A stretch of 55,541 nt of DNA, taken from Streptomyces rishiriensis. GTDB taxonomy: Bacteria > Actinomycetota > Actinomycetes > Streptomycetales > Streptomycetaceae. This document shows, in pieces, positions 41,933-55,541 of this stretch. The position numbers and the translations under genes were made by a program. Each line of letters begins with the position of its first letter. The stretch's first letter is position 1. Location of the stretch: the NCBI RefSeq assembly GCF_003112535.1, contig NZ_BEWA01000037.1, positions 1-55,541 on the forward strand. Reading direction: 5' to 3'. A model generated the notes under the pieces. That model worked only from the letters and a program-made list of their open reading frames with translations, had not been told where the DNA came from and did no database searches.

Positions 41933-44668
41933 CTACCCCTCAGACTGCCCCCGGATCACGGCGAGGACGCCGTCCAACTCGTCCGGCTTCACGAGAACGT
42001 CACGCGCCTTCGACCCTTCGCTCGGTCCGACGATGTTGCGCGACTCCATGAGGTCCATCAGCCGGCCGGCCTTGGCGAAGCCCACGCGCAGCTTGCGCTG
42101 GAGCATGGACGTCGACCCGAACTGGGTGGAGACGACCAGTTCGGCCGCCTGGCACAGCAGGTCGAGGTCGTCGCCGATGTCCTCGTCGATCTCCTTCTTC
42201 TGCTTGGCCCCGACGGTGACGTCGTCGCGGAAGACGGGCGCCATCTGGTCCTTGCAGTGCTGGACGACCGCCGCGACCTCGGCCTCGGTCACGAAGGCGC
42301 CCTGCATACGGGTGGGCTTGTTGGCGCCCATCGGCAGGAACAGCCCGTCGCCCTTGCCGATCAGCTTCTCGGCGCCCGGCTGGTCGAGGATGACGCGCGA
42401 GTCGGCGAGCGAGGAGGTGGCGAAGGCGAGCCGCGAGGGCACGTTCGCCTTGATCAGGCCGGTGACGACGTCGACCGAGGGACGCTGGGTGGCGAGCACC
42501 AGGTGGATGCCGGCCGCGCGCGCGAGCTGCGTGATGCGCACGATGGAGTCCTCCACGTCCCGCGGCGCGACCATCATCAGGTCGGCGAGCTCGTCGACGA
42601 TCACCAGCAGGTACGGGTACGGCTGGAGCTCGCGCTCGCTGCCCTCGGGCGGCTTGACGGTCCCTTCGCGCACGGCGCGGTTGAAGTCGTCGATGTGCCG
42701 GTAGCCGTAGGCGGCGAGGTCGTCGTAGCGCAGGTCCATCTCGCGGACGACCCACTGGAGCGCCTCGGCGGCCCGCTTGGGGTTGGTGATGATCGGTGTG
42801 ATCAGGTGCGGGATGCCCTCGTAGGCGGTCAGCTCGACGCGCTTGGGGTCGACGAGGATCATCCGGACGTCCTCGGGGGTGGCCCGGATCATGACGGAGG
42901 TGATCAGGCAGTTGATGCAGGACGACTTGCCCGATCCGGTGGCGCCGGCGACCAGTATGTGCGGCATCTTCGCCAGCGAGTGCATGACGTAGCCGCCCTC
43001 GACGTCCTTGCCGAAGGCGACCAGCATCGGGTCGTCGTCCTCGGCGGACTCGGCGAGCCGCAGCACGTCGCCGAGGTTGACCATCTCCCGGTCGGTGTTC
43101 GGGATCTCGATGCCGACCGCGGACTTCCCCGGGATCGGGCTGATGATCCGCACGTCGGGGCTGGCCACGGCGTACGCGATGTTCTTCGCCAGCGCGGTGA
43201 TCCGCTCGACCTTCACGGCGGGCCCGAGCTCGACCTCGTAGCGCGTGACCGTCGGCCCGCGGGTGAAGCCGGTGACGGCGGCGTCCACCTTGAACTCGGT
43301 GAAGACGTTCGTCAGCGAGGCGACGACGGCGTCGTTGGCGGCGCTGCGCGCCTTGCCGGGGCCGCCGCGCTCCAGGAGGTCGAGCGAGGGCAGGGCGTAG
43401 GTGATGTCGCCGGACAGCTGGAGCTGCTCGGCGCGCGCCGGCAGCTCACGCGGCGCCTCGGGGGCCGCCTTGGTCAGATCCGGAACCGCTCCCCCGGTCT
43501 TGAGCTTCTCCTGCCGGGGGCGGGGGGCCGGCGCCGGGACGGGCGTCGGCACCGGGGTCGGCGTGGTCGGCTCCCCTTCGCCCTGGCTCACGCCCTGGGT
43601 GAGGTCGGCGACGACCCGCGAGGGCGGCATGCCGTGCAGGACGGCGCCGTCGAGGTCGGCCGCCGCGGCTGCGGCGATGTCCACGGCGTCCATCTGCCGG
43701 TCCATCGCCGGCTGGGGCACGGCGGAGCGCCGGGGGCGGCCGCGTCGCCGGGTCAGCGCCTCCTGCTCGGCGCCGTCGGGGTCGTACGGCCCGGAAGCGC
43801 CCGTGCGCCGTCGGGGGCGCCCGGGCAGCGCCTCGCGCCACTGCTCGTCGTAGCGGGCCTCGTCGTCGCCGAACTCGTCGTACTCGTCCTCCGCCGGGTC
43901 GCGCAGCAGGCCGAGGCCGACCCCGAGCTGCCGCAGCCGCTGCGGGACGGCGTTGACCGGCGTGGCCGTGACGACCAGCAGCCCGAAGATCGTGAGCAGC
44001 ACCAGCATCGGTACGGCGAGGACGTCGCCCATCGTGTACGTGAGCGGGGTCGCCGCGCTCCAGCCGATGAGACCGCCGGCGTCCCTTATGGCCTGCATGC
44101 CGGCGCTGCGGGCGGGCGCGCCGCAGGCGATGTGGACCTGCCCGAGCACGCCGATGACGAGGGCCGACAGACCGATCACGATCCGGCCGTTGGCCTCGGG
44201 CTTCTCGGGGTGGCGGATGAAGCGCACGGCGACGACGGCGAACAGGATCGGCACGAGCAGATCGAGTCGGCCGAAAGCGCCGGTCACCAGGATCTCGACG
44301 AGGTCGCCCACCGGGCCGCGCAGGTCCGCCCAGGTGCCCGCGGCGACGATGAGCGCGACGCCGAACAGCAGCAGCGCGACGCCGTCCTTGCGGTGGGCCG
44401 GGTCGAGGTTCTTCGCGCCGTTCCCTATGCCGCGGAACACGGCGCCGACGGCGTGCGCCAGGCCCAGCCACACGGCGCGCACGAGCCGGTAGACGCCCCC
44501 GGTGGGGCTGGGGGCCGGCGCGGGTGCGGGCCTTCTGGCCGCGACTTTCCTGGCGGGCGCCTTCTTCGCCGGGACCTTCCTCGCGGCGGCCTTCTTCGCC
44601 GGAGCCTTCGCCGGAGCAGCCGCCTTCCTGGCGGGCTGCTTCTTGGCTGCGGAGGGACGTGAGGCCAT
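41933..44668 (-). CDS. ftsK: DNA translocase FtsK/SpoIIIE
   Basis: Chromosome-segregating motor at sporulation septa, 911 aa. An Ala/Lys/Pro histone-H1-like N-terminal tail (about residues 8-45, AAKK/PARK repeats) precedes four TMs (about 95-270) and a Pro/Gln linker. The motor domain follows, with Walker A GATGSGKSSCIN near 575 and Walker B LLVIVDELADLMM, then a C-terminal gamma winged helix (RKLRVGFAKAGRLMDLME) that reads KOPS-like polarity sequences. TAACCT at 44675-44680 lies 6 nt before the ATG without an SD, suggesting leaderless transcription. Confidence 0.95.
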   Translation of the reverse strand: MASRPSAAKKQPARKAAAPAKAPAKKAAARKVPAKKAPARKVAARRPAPAPAPSPTGGVYRLVRAVWLGLAHAVGAVFRGIGNGAKNLDPAHRKDGVALLLFGVALIVAAGTWADLRGPVGDLVEILVTGAFGRLDLLVPILFAVVAVRFIRHPEKPEANGRIVIGLSALVIGVLGQVHIACGAPARSAGMQAIRDAGGLIGWSAATPLTYTMGDVLAVPMLVLLTIFGLLVVTATPVNAVPQRLRQLGVGLGLLRDPAEDEYDEFGDDEARYDEQWREALPGRPRRRTGASGPYDPDGAEQEALTRRRGRPRRSAVPQPAMDRQMDAVDIAAAAAADLDGAVLHGMPPSRVVADLTQGVSQGEGEPTTPTPVPTPVPAPAPRPRQEKLKTGGAVPDLTKAAPEAPRELPARAEQLQLSGDITYALPSLDLLERGGPGKARSAANDAVVASLTNVFTEFKVDAAVTGFTRGPTVTRYEVELGPAVKVERITALAKNIAYAVASPDVRIISPIPGKSAVGIEIPNTDREMVNLGDVLRLAESAEDDDPMLVAFGKDVEGGYVMHSLAKMPHILVAGATGSGKSSCINCLITSVMIRATPEDVRMILVDPKRVELTAYEGIPHLITPIITNPKRAAEALQWVVREMDLRYDDLAAYGYRHIDDFNRAVREGTVKPPEGSERELQPYPYLLVIVDELADLMMVAPRDVEDSIVRITQLARAAGIHLVLATQRPSVDVVTGLIKANVPSRLAFATSSLADSRVILDQPGAEKLIGKGDGLFLPMGANKPTRMQGAFVTEAEVAAVVQHCKDQMAPVFRDDVTVGAKQKKEIDEDIGDDLDLLCQAAELVVSTQFGSTSMLQRKLRVGFAKAGRLMDLMESRNIVGPSEGSKARDVLVKPDELDGVLAVIRGQSEG

Positions 44669-44778
44669 GGTGTGAGGTTACCGGTGCAGACCACTGGGGA
44701 CACGTGTGCCCGGTGCTTCACCCGTTCGTGTCGCCCGCGGCGCGGCGCGGGACTGACGCGTCCGGTCCGCGGAAACAG

Positions 44779-44828
44779 GGAACTGACGCGCCCTCACGCA
44801 CAACTTCTGCGTCGCACGCGTCAGTTCC
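44779..44828 (-). terminator. Hairpin immediately after osaB
   Basis: GGAACTGACGCG (44779-44790) and CGCGTCAGTTCC (44817-44828) are a perfect 12-bp inverted repeat. The 26-nt loop can form an inner ACGCA/TGCGT stem. It starts 2 nt after the osaB stop and has no U-tract, which is common for Streptomyces terminators. Confidence 0.7.
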
Positions 44829-44830
44829 GT

Positions 44831-45520
44831 TCAGTTCGGCGAGGGCAGCGAGGCGGCCCCGCCTCCGGCGCCCGGCTCCAGAGCGTCCAGCGCGCGGCGC
44901 AGACCGGTGAGTTTGCGCTCCAGGTGCGCCGCCGTGGCCACCGCCGCCGCGTCCGCCGACTCGTCGTCCAGTTGCTTGGACAGCGCCTCCGCCTGCTCCT
45001 CGACGGCCGCGAGCCTCGCGGAGAGCTCCGCGAGCAGCCCGGCCGGCTCCTTGGCGTCGCCGCCCGCCGCGGCCTTGCCGCCGCCGCCCTCCAACTGCAG
45101 CCTCAGCAGCGCCGCCTGCTCGCGCAGCTGGCAGTTCTTCATGTACAGCTCGACGAACACCGAGACCTTCGCGCGCAGCACCCACGGGTCGAACGGCTTG
45201 GAGATGTAGTCCACCGCGCCGGCCGCGTACCCGCGGAAGGTGTGGTGCGGCCCGTGGTTGATCGCGGTGAGGAAGATGATCGGGATGTCCCTGGTCCGCT
45301 CCCGCCGCTTGATGTGCGCGGCCGTCTCGAAGCCGTCCATTCCCGGCATCTGGACGTCCAGCAGGATGACCGCGAAGTCGTCCGTCAGCAGTGCTTTGAG
45401 CGCCTCTTCCCCGGACGATGCCCGCACCAGCGTCTGATCGAGCGCAGAGAGGATCGCCTCCAGCGCCAGCAGATTCTCCGGCCGGTCATCGACCAGGAGG
45501 ATCTTGGCCTTCTGCACCAT
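44831..45520 (-). CDS. osaB: Response regulator OsaB (osmoadaptation)
   Basis: A 229-aa regulator without a DNA-binding domain. The receiver (about residues 4-120) carries KILLVDDRPENLLALE, phospho-acceptor in VILLDVQMPGMDGF, and YISKPFDPWVLRAKV. The C-terminal about 100 residues are Ala/Glu/Leu-rich and predicted coiled coil. In S. coelicolor OsaB is the partner of the hybrid kinase OsaA and is required for development under osmotic stress; order and architecture match. The ATG at 45520 follows GAGGAGGGCG; further in-frame starts upstream are weaker. Confidence 0.9.
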   Translation of the reverse strand: MVQKAKILLVDDRPENLLALEAILSALDQTLVRASSGEEALKALLTDDFAVILLDVQMPGMDGFETAAHIKRRERTRDIPIIFLTAINHGPHHTFRGYAAGAVDYISKPFDPWVLRAKVSVFVELYMKNCQLREQAALLRLQLEGGGGKAAAGGDAKEPAGLLAELSARLAAVEEQAEALSKQLDDESADAAAVATAAHLERKLTGLRRALDALEPGAGGGAASLPSPN

Positions 45521-45750
45521 GGCCCGCCCTCCTCGCCCCGGCAGTGCACCGGGCGCCGCCCCTGGGGACGACTCCTTTGCGCCGCCCTTCCCTGTGCCGG
45601 TCATGGTAGCCGCACCCCGACCGTCGCCACACCCTGTCACCGTGATGTCACTGTGCACGTAGCAGGAACGCAGCAGGAGACCAGAAGGTTCCCCGAATCG
45701 CGCCTCGCTACACGGCGACGGCCACCCTGAGTCAGCAACTCCCGGCCTGC

Positions 45751-45787
45751 CCCGAAGGTTCCCGTCATGCCCAGGGTTCCCTTCGGG
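45751..45787 (-). promoter_or_regulatory. Hairpin between osaA and osaB
   Basis: CCCGAAGG (45751-45758) and CCTTCGGG (45780-45787) are a perfect 8-bp inverted repeat, with an inner CCC/GGG pair, starting 7 nt after the osaA stop. Together with the 274-bp gap it may partly terminate the osaA transcript before osaB. Confidence 0.5.
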
Positions 45788-45794
45788 TGACGCC

Positions 45795-51257
<5,463 letters not shown>

Positions 51258-51632
51258 GTTGTCCCTCCCGCAGGGGTCGACCGATACCACTGTGCCCGGG
51301 TGCCGCTCGTCGCCGCTCCTGGTGCCACCCGGGTGTCGCCCCGATGGGACCAGGCGGGCCCGGAGGGCTGCTGCCCGCTGAGCCCGGACGACACTCGCTC
51401 TGCCCGGACCTTCACAAGAAGCTTGCCCAGTGTTTCACCCTTGCCGAACCAGGCCATAACAGTTCGGCAGCTTCGCACACGGTCCGCACACCCTCGGGCG
51501 GAAACACCGGCGACCGGCATCCGCACGGCCCCGGAAGGTAAGTAACCTTGCATGCGGCTGTCCAGCCACACCGGTCCGACGGTCTGGGCGGTGGCACGAG
51601 CACGAGCGGGCATCGGAGGGGCGGCCGCACAC
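51258..51632. promoter_or_regulatory. Divergent osaA-osaC intergenic region
   Basis: 375 bp carrying both promoters. A perfect inverted repeat TGCCGAAC (51442-51449) / GTTCGGCA (51462-51469) separated by 12 nt is a candidate operator. TAACCT at 51546-51551 is a possible osaC -10. A start near 51557 would exclude the ATG at 51552 and favour a downstream osaC start. Confidence 0.5.
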
Positions 51633-54374
51633 ATGACCACCGGACTGATCCCGGGGGGACATCCCCCGGACCCCCGGCCCTCAGGAGCGCGCCCGCCCCA
51701 CCAGCGGCGCGACCCGGACGGCGGGGGAGCCCTGTCCGCAGACAACCGGCCGAGGAGTTCTGTGATCACCGCGCGCGCGGCCGCCAGCTTCGAGCCCGTA
51801 GGGCGATCGGTGGCGACCGCCCGGTCCTTCGTCCGCGACACCCTCCAGGGCTGGGGCTTCGCCGACATCATCGACGACGCCGTCGTCCTCACCAGCGAGC
51901 TGGTGACCAACGCGGTCGTCCACGCCGGCACCCACGCCGACGTCCTTTGCCTGCGCAGCGACGACGGCGTCCGCGTCGAGGTGGCCGACCGGTATCCCGA
52001 GCGGGAGATCCCCCTCCAGGGCTCCCTCGCCACCATGGGCAACCCCGACCGCGAAGGCGGCCGCGGACTCCAGCTGTGCGCCGCCATCGCCGCCCGCTGG
52101 GGCGTCGAGTACACCCCCACCCACAAGCAGGTCTGGTTCCGGCTCGACCTCCCCGACCGCCCGGTGGGCACCCGCGCGGCCGGCCCCTCCCTCCCGGCCG
52201 ACCTCCTCCCGCTCGCCGACAGCCGGGTACGCGTCGCGGTCGTCCAGATCGACCGCACGGGCGCCATCTCCGCCTGGAACGAGGACGCCGAGGAACTCTT
52301 CGGCTACCCCGCCGACCAGGTCACCGGCAAGCCCCTCACCGACCTCGCCGCCTGGCCGCACACCCCCGGCACCAGCACCGGCATCGTGGAAGCCCTCCAG
52401 CTCTCCCGCTGGGAGGGCAGCTACGGCATCCGCGGCGCCGACGGCCGCGTGACCCCCGTCTACGCCTCCCACCTCCGCGTCCGCGACACCGACGGCGAGC
52501 CCTCCACCGTCTGCCTGCTCGTCCGCGACCACGAACGCGCGGTCCTGCAGACCCCGTTGCGCGTCCCGGCCTCCGACACGAACACCGGCTCCGACGGCCA
52601 GAGCACGGACCCCTTCGAGGTGTTCATCGGCTCCCCCGCGCCGGACGACCTCGACGGCCTCCTCCAGCGCACCGTGGAGCGGGCCCGCGACATGCTCGAC
52701 GCCGACTCCGCCTTCCTCCTCCTGGCCACCGACGACGAGACGGAGTTGGAGGTCCGCGCCTCCACCGGCCTGCCCTCGGCCCGCCAGCGCTTCGCGCGCG
52801 TGCCCGTCGAGGCGGGCCCCGGCCGCTACGGCTCGGCCAGGATGCCGGCCGTCCACGAGGACCTGCTCGCCGTACCCGGCGCCGTCCCCCTGTTGAGCGG
52901 CACGGGCATGCGCTCCGTCGTCACCGTCCCGCTCAAGGTGGAAGGCCGTCTCACGGGCTCCCTCGGCGTGGCCGCGGAGGCCGCGGGCCGTTACTCGAAC
53001 GAGGAGGCTCTGCGCCTGCAGTTCGCGGCCGACCGCATCGCGCTGGCGGTGGAGTCCGCCCGCCTGGGCGAGCTGGAACGCCTGCGCAGGGGCTCCCTCA
53101 GCTTCCTCGTCGAAGCCTCCGACCTCCTCGCGGGCACCCTGGACCGTGACCAGACCCTGGCCCTGATGGCCCAGATGACGGTGCCGACGCTGGCCACCTG
53201 GTGCGCGGTCTACACGATCGCCGACCAGGCGTCCGACCCCTACCTGTCGTACGTCCTGCACGAGGACGAGGAACTCATCGACGGCATCAAGTCGTTGCTC
53301 TCGAAGGTCCCGCCCCCGGACCCGGTCCCCACCCCCGGCGCGCGGGTCTGGGCGGCCCCCGCCGAGGCCGCGCACGACGCGGCCCTGCGCAGCTCCATGC
53401 GCAGCCTCGGCCTGAACGGCGGCCCCACCCACCAGGTGGCCTCGGGCATCGGCCCCACGCTCGCCACGGCCTCCGCGGTCGGCGGCGAGACCGTGGTCCT
53501 CCCCCTGGTCGCCCGCAACCGCGTGATCGGCATGCTGACCCTCGGCAAGCCCACCGACGAGCACTTCCGCCAGGAGATCCTCGAACTGGCCGAGGACCTG
53601 AGCCGCAGAGCGGCCCTCGCCCTCGACAACGCCCGCCTCTACTCCGAGCGCACGGCCATCAGCCAGGCCCTCCAGCGCAGCCTCCTGCCCCCGGAACTCC
53701 CCTCGATCGACGGCGTCGAGGTCGAGGTCATCTACCGCGCGGCCGGCGAGGGCAACGAGGTCGGCGGCGACTTCTACGACGTCTTCCCGATCAGCGACGG
53801 CGCGTACGGCTTCGCCATCGGCGACGTCTGCGGCACGGGCCCGAACGCCGCCGCGGTGACGGGCCTGGCCCGACACGCGCTCAGGCTCCTGGCCCGTGAG
53901 GGCCTCAGCGGCCCGGCCGTACTCGAACGCCTGAACTCCGCCATCCTCGACGAGGGAGCGCGCAGCCGCTTCCTCACCCTCCTCTACGGCGAGATGCGCC
54001 CCCAGGAGGACGGCAGCGCCGAGCTGAAGGTGGTCTGCGCGGGCCACCCGCTCCCCCTGCGCCTCCGCCAGGACGGCACGGTCGAGCCGGCCGCCGAACC
54101 CCAGCCGCTCCTGGGCGTCATGGAGGACCTGGAGCTCTACGAGCAGGCGGTCACCCTCGACCCGGGCGACGTCCTGCTCTGCGTCACGGACGGCGTCACC
54201 GAACGCCGCGAAGGCACCCGCATGCTGGGCGACGACGGCCTCGCCGACGTCCTCACCACCTGCACGGGCCTCACGGCCGGCGCGGTCGCCGCGCGCATCA
54301 TGCGCGCCGTGGAGCGCTTCGCCTCCGACGCGCCTTCCGACGACATGGCGATCCTGGCGATGCGCGTGGCATGA
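51633..54374 (+). CDS. osaC: Multidomain SigB-system regulator OsaC (RsbW-PAS-GAF-PP2C)
   Basis: About 913 aa. An RsbW-like GHKL anti-sigma kinase domain at the N-terminus (SELVTNAVVHAGTHAD, GGRGLQLCAAIAARWG) is followed by PAS (VVQIDRTGAISAWNEDAEELFGYP), one or two GAF domains, and a C-terminal PP2C/SpoIIE phosphatase (GNEVGGDFYDVFPI, DVCGTGPNAAAVTG, CVTDGVTERREG). S. coelicolor OsaC has this architecture and shuts down SigB after osmotic stress. The start is uncertain: ATG 51552, ATG 51633 (GGAGGG 12 nt upstream) or GTG 51762 (GAGGAG 4 nt upstream). All retain the RsbW domain. It is divergent from osaA. Confidence 0.93.
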   Translation: MTTGLIPGGHPPDPRPSGARPPHQRRDPDGGGALSADNRPRSSVITARAAASFEPVGRSVATARSFVRDTLQGWGFADIIDDAVVLTSELVTNAVVHAGTHADVLCLRSDDGVRVEVADRYPEREIPLQGSLATMGNPDREGGRGLQLCAAIAARWGVEYTPTHKQVWFRLDLPDRPVGTRAAGPSLPADLLPLADSRVRVAVVQIDRTGAISAWNEDAEELFGYPADQVTGKPLTDLAAWPHTPGTSTGIVEALQLSRWEGSYGIRGADGRVTPVYASHLRVRDTDGEPSTVCLLVRDHERAVLQTPLRVPASDTNTGSDGQSTDPFEVFIGSPAPDDLDGLLQRTVERARDMLDADSAFLLLATDDETELEVRASTGLPSARQRFARVPVEAGPGRYGSARMPAVHEDLLAVPGAVPLLSGTGMRSVVTVPLKVEGRLTGSLGVAAEAAGRYSNEEALRLQFAADRIALAVESARLGELERLRRGSLSFLVEASDLLAGTLDRDQTLALMAQMTVPTLATWCAVYTIADQASDPYLSYVLHEDEELIDGIKSLLSKVPPPDPVPTPGARVWAAPAEAAHDAALRSSMRSLGLNGGPTHQVASGIGPTLATASAVGGETVVLPLVARNRVIGMLTLGKPTDEHFRQEILELAEDLSRRAALALDNARLYSERTAISQALQRSLLPPELPSIDGVEVEVIYRAAGEGNEVGGDFYDVFPISDGAYGFAIGDVCGTGPNAAAVTGLARHALRLLAREGLSGPAVLERLNSAILDEGARSRFLTLLYGEMRPQEDGSAELKVVCAGHPLPLRLRQDGTVEPAAEPQPLLGVMEDLELYEQAVTLDPGDVLLCVTDGVTERREGTRMLGDDGLADVLTTCTGLTAGAVAARIMRAVERFASDAPSDDMAILAMRVA

Positions 54375-54391
54375 GGAGGCGCCGGACATGA

Positions 54392-54427
54392 GAAAAGCCC
54401 CCGCCCGAAAGGGCGGAGGCTTTTTTC
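54392..54427. terminator. Bidirectional terminator between osaC and tRNA-Thr
   Basis: A stem of AAAGCC-C-CCGCCC with GGGCGG-A-GGCTTT (one C-A mismatch) around GAAA, followed by a T-run. It is 18 bp after the osaC stop and 5 bp from the 3' end of the opposing tRNA, so it can serve both. Confidence 0.88.
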
Positions 54428-54431
54428 GTAG

Positions 54432-54504
54432 AGCCCCCTAACGGAATCGAACCGTTGACCTTCTCCTTACCATGGAGACGCTCTGCCGACTGAGCTAAGG
54501 GGGC
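54432..54504 (-). tRNA. tRNA-Thr(GGT)
   Basis: The minus strand folds as a cloverleaf. Acceptor GCCCCCT / AGGGGGC, D-arm GCTC...GAGC, anticodon stem TCTCC / GGAGA with loop ATGGTAA (anticodon GGT), and T-arm AACGG-TTCGATT-CCGTT. The discriminator is T and CCA is not encoded. 73 nt. Confidence 0.95.
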
Positions 54505-54543
54505 TGGTCACTTTTCGAGGTTTCCCTCGCGGCAACGGAATAG

Positions 54544-54573
54544 ATCATACCCCGAACGAGCCGGTGTTCCCAA
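54544..54573 (-). promoter_or_regulatory. Promoter of tRNA-Thr
   Basis: On the minus strand TTGGGA (54573-54568), 18 nt, TATGAT (54549-54544). The -10 is strong and lies about 40 nt upstream of the mature tRNA 5' end. Confidence 0.6.
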
Positions 54574-54579
54574 ACCCGT

Positions 54580-55257
54580 TCAGGAGGCGGCCTCGAGCAG
54601 CCCACCGAGCGCGTTGCAGGCCGACACGATCCGCTGCATGTCCCGTTTCGTCAACGAGGCGTCCACCGGCAGCGCGAGCGTTTCGTCGGCCGCCCGCTCG
54701 GTCTCCGGGAGAGCGACGCACTGCCGGAACTCGGCCAGCCGGTGCGACGGAGCCCGCACCGGCACCCGGCACTCGATCCCCCTGCTCCGCAACGCCCTCG
54801 CGAACGCGTCCCGGTCGGGCCGGCCGTTCCCCGGCACCCGCACGACGTACTGCTGGTAGGTGTGCCCGACACCGCCCTCCGGCGTCCGCACCCCACGCAA
54901 CCGCCCGTCCAGAAAGGCAGCCCGCTCCCGACGCTGCGCGATCTCGTCGTACGGCGCTTCGGACTCCGCCTGCTCCACCACCAGCAGCCCGTGCCTGCGC
55001 CCCACTTCGTGCAGCCGCCGGACCTCTGCCGGCCGCCCGAAACGGTGGACGACGACAACGGCCGCGGTACGTGCCGTGGCGACCGCTTCGACGGCGGTCG
55101 CGTCGAGGCAGTACGTCGTCGGGTCGACGTCCGCGAAGACCGGCTGCGCACCCGCCAGGGCGACCGCGCCCGCGACTTCCACGTTGCCGAAGGCCGGCAC
55201 GACGACCTCGTCGCCGACTCCGACGCCGGCGGCCCTGAGCAGTGCAGCAGTACCCAT
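54580..55257 (-). CDS. Truncated DegT/DnrJ/EryC1-fold protein lacking the PLP-lysine segment
   Basis: A 225-aa protein. Residues 1-90 match the start of the DegT/StrS aminotransferase large domain (GTAALLRAAGVGVGDEVVVPAF, VFADVDPTTYCLDATAVEAV, HGLLVVEQAESEAP). The rest matches the family C-terminus (RRERAAFLDGRL, HTYQQYVVRVPG, RALRSRGIECRVPV, ERAADETLALPV). The middle about 100 residues that normally contain the catalytic lysine are missing in frame, and the N-terminal about 30-50 residues are also absent. The only lysine is near the C-terminus (LTKRDM). Catalysis as an aminotransferase is therefore not expected. There is no SD at the ATG. It could be a relic or a repurposed protein. Confidence 0.7.
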   Translation of the reverse strand: MGTAALLRAAGVGVGDEVVVPAFGNVEVAGAVALAGAQPVFADVDPTTYCLDATAVEAVATARTAAVVVVHRFGRPAEVRRLHEVGRRHGLLVVEQAESEAPYDEIAQRRERAAFLDGRLRGVRTPEGGVGHTYQQYVVRVPGNGRPDRDAFARALRSRGIECRVPVRAPSHRLAEFRQCVALPETERAADETLALPVDASLTKRDMQRIVSACNALGGLLEAAS

Positions 55258-55301
55258 GCCGTGGATGCTGGATCCGGAACATGAACGCCAAGTGGCCGAA
55301 A

Positions 55302-55349
55302 ACAAAAAAGGGTTGGGACCCGAACCGAAGTTCAGATCCCAACCCTTTG
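55302..55349 (-). terminator. rRNA operon terminator
   Basis: On the minus strand AAAGGGTTGGGA pairs with TCCCAACCCTTT, enclosing an inner GAAC-TTCG-GTTC hairpin and followed by T-rich sequence. It begins 7 nt after the 5S 3' end. Confidence 0.92.
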
Positions 55350-55356
55350 AATGATT

Positions 55357-55475
55357 GTTCGGCGGTGTCCTACTCTCCCACAGGGTCCCCCCTGCAGTAC
55401 CATCGGCGCTGTAAGGCTTAGCTTCCGGGTTCGGAATGTAACCGGGCGTTTCCCTCACGCTATGACCACCGAAAC
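55357..55475 (-). rRNA. rrf: 5S ribosomal RNA
   Basis: About 119 nt on the minus strand. It starts GTTTCGGTGGTCATAGCGTG and ends ACACCGCCGAAC. The terminal helix TTCGGTGG/CCGCCGAA closes and the conserved CCGAACCCGGAAGCTAAGCC loop region is present. Ends are set to within a few nucleotides. Confidence 0.95.
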
Positions 55476-55541
55476 ACTATGAAACTGTCCAGCCGCACCA
55501 CACCGTGACCATGGCATGGGGCTGTTCGTGGTTTCAGAACC
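55476..55541 (-). other. 23S-5S spacer, cut by the window edge
   Basis: 66 bp upstream of 5S on the minus strand. No 23S 3' end is recognisable yet. The rRNA operon presumably continues beyond the window. Confidence 0.6.

Noticed and set aside
54580..55257. Frameshifted full-length aminotransferase
   Set aside because: The frame is continuous and the missing segment is not found in another frame, so it is an internal loss, not a frameshift.

Overview
This is a GC-rich actinobacterial chromosome segment, almost certainly Streptomyces. The evidence is the extreme GC3, frequent GTG starts, the gene order miaB / gluABCD / recX-recA / lhr / nei2 / dps / clgR-cinA-pgsA-rimO / rodZ-like / ftsK / osaB-osaA-osaC / tRNA-Thr / 5S rRNA, and the osmotic-stress osaABC genes. 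Most of the window is core genome. I see no prophage, IS element, CRISPR array or biosynthetic cluster.

Layout. 0.1-6.2 kb: an extradiol-dioxygenase-fold protein and MiaB, a NarL-type two-component system, and a two-gene K+(Na+)/H+ antiporter (TrkA-C regulator plus CPA2 channel). 6.5-10.2 kb: a MazG-like NTP pyrophosphohydrolase, a membrane-anchored TAXI solute-binding protein with no transporter, and a convergent OmpR-type two-component system. 10.4-13.9 kb: the gluABCD glutamate ABC importer with promoter, internal hairpin and terminator. 14-17.2 kb: an FAD monooxygenase, then a 28-aa Cys-containing leader peptide, cysteine dioxygenase and a rhodanese. 17.4-20.6 kb: an ABC permease lacking an ATPase, behind an ArsR-like regulator. 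21-23 kb: recA-recX with a LexA box and a RecA-independent damage promoter. 23.3-28.9 kb: membrane proteins, DUF3046, a prenyltransferase-fold protein, azlCD and an AraC regulator. 29-35 kb: Lhr helicase and Nei2 glycosylase. 35-38.5 kb: SDR, a small membrane protein, Dps and ClgR. 37.9-41.7 kb: rimO-pgsA-cinA and a RodZ-like protein. 41.9-54.4 kb: FtsK and the osa locus (response regulator, 12-HAMP hybrid kinase, RsbW-PAS-GAF-PP2C regulator). 54.4-55.5 kb: tRNA-Thr(GGT), a DegT-family relic and the 3' end of an rRNA operon (5S, with terminator).

Theme. The strongest system-level signal is a DNA-damage set. recA(-recX), lhr and the mazG-like gene each have a promoter of the actinobacterial RecA-independent type (TTGTCAGTG-N8-TANNNT, the class controlled by PafBC). 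In two of the three the -10 sits 6 nt before the ATG, so the mRNA should be leaderless. Many other genes here (miaB, rimO, ftsK, nei2, SDR, DUF3046, the prenyltransferase-like gene) show the same -10-to-ATG geometry. The second strong signal is the apparent cysteine-sensing leader peptide in front of the cysteine-oxidation genes. Several short tandem repeats (8, 15, 16, 24 and 42 bp) lie in intergenic regions or at gene ends.
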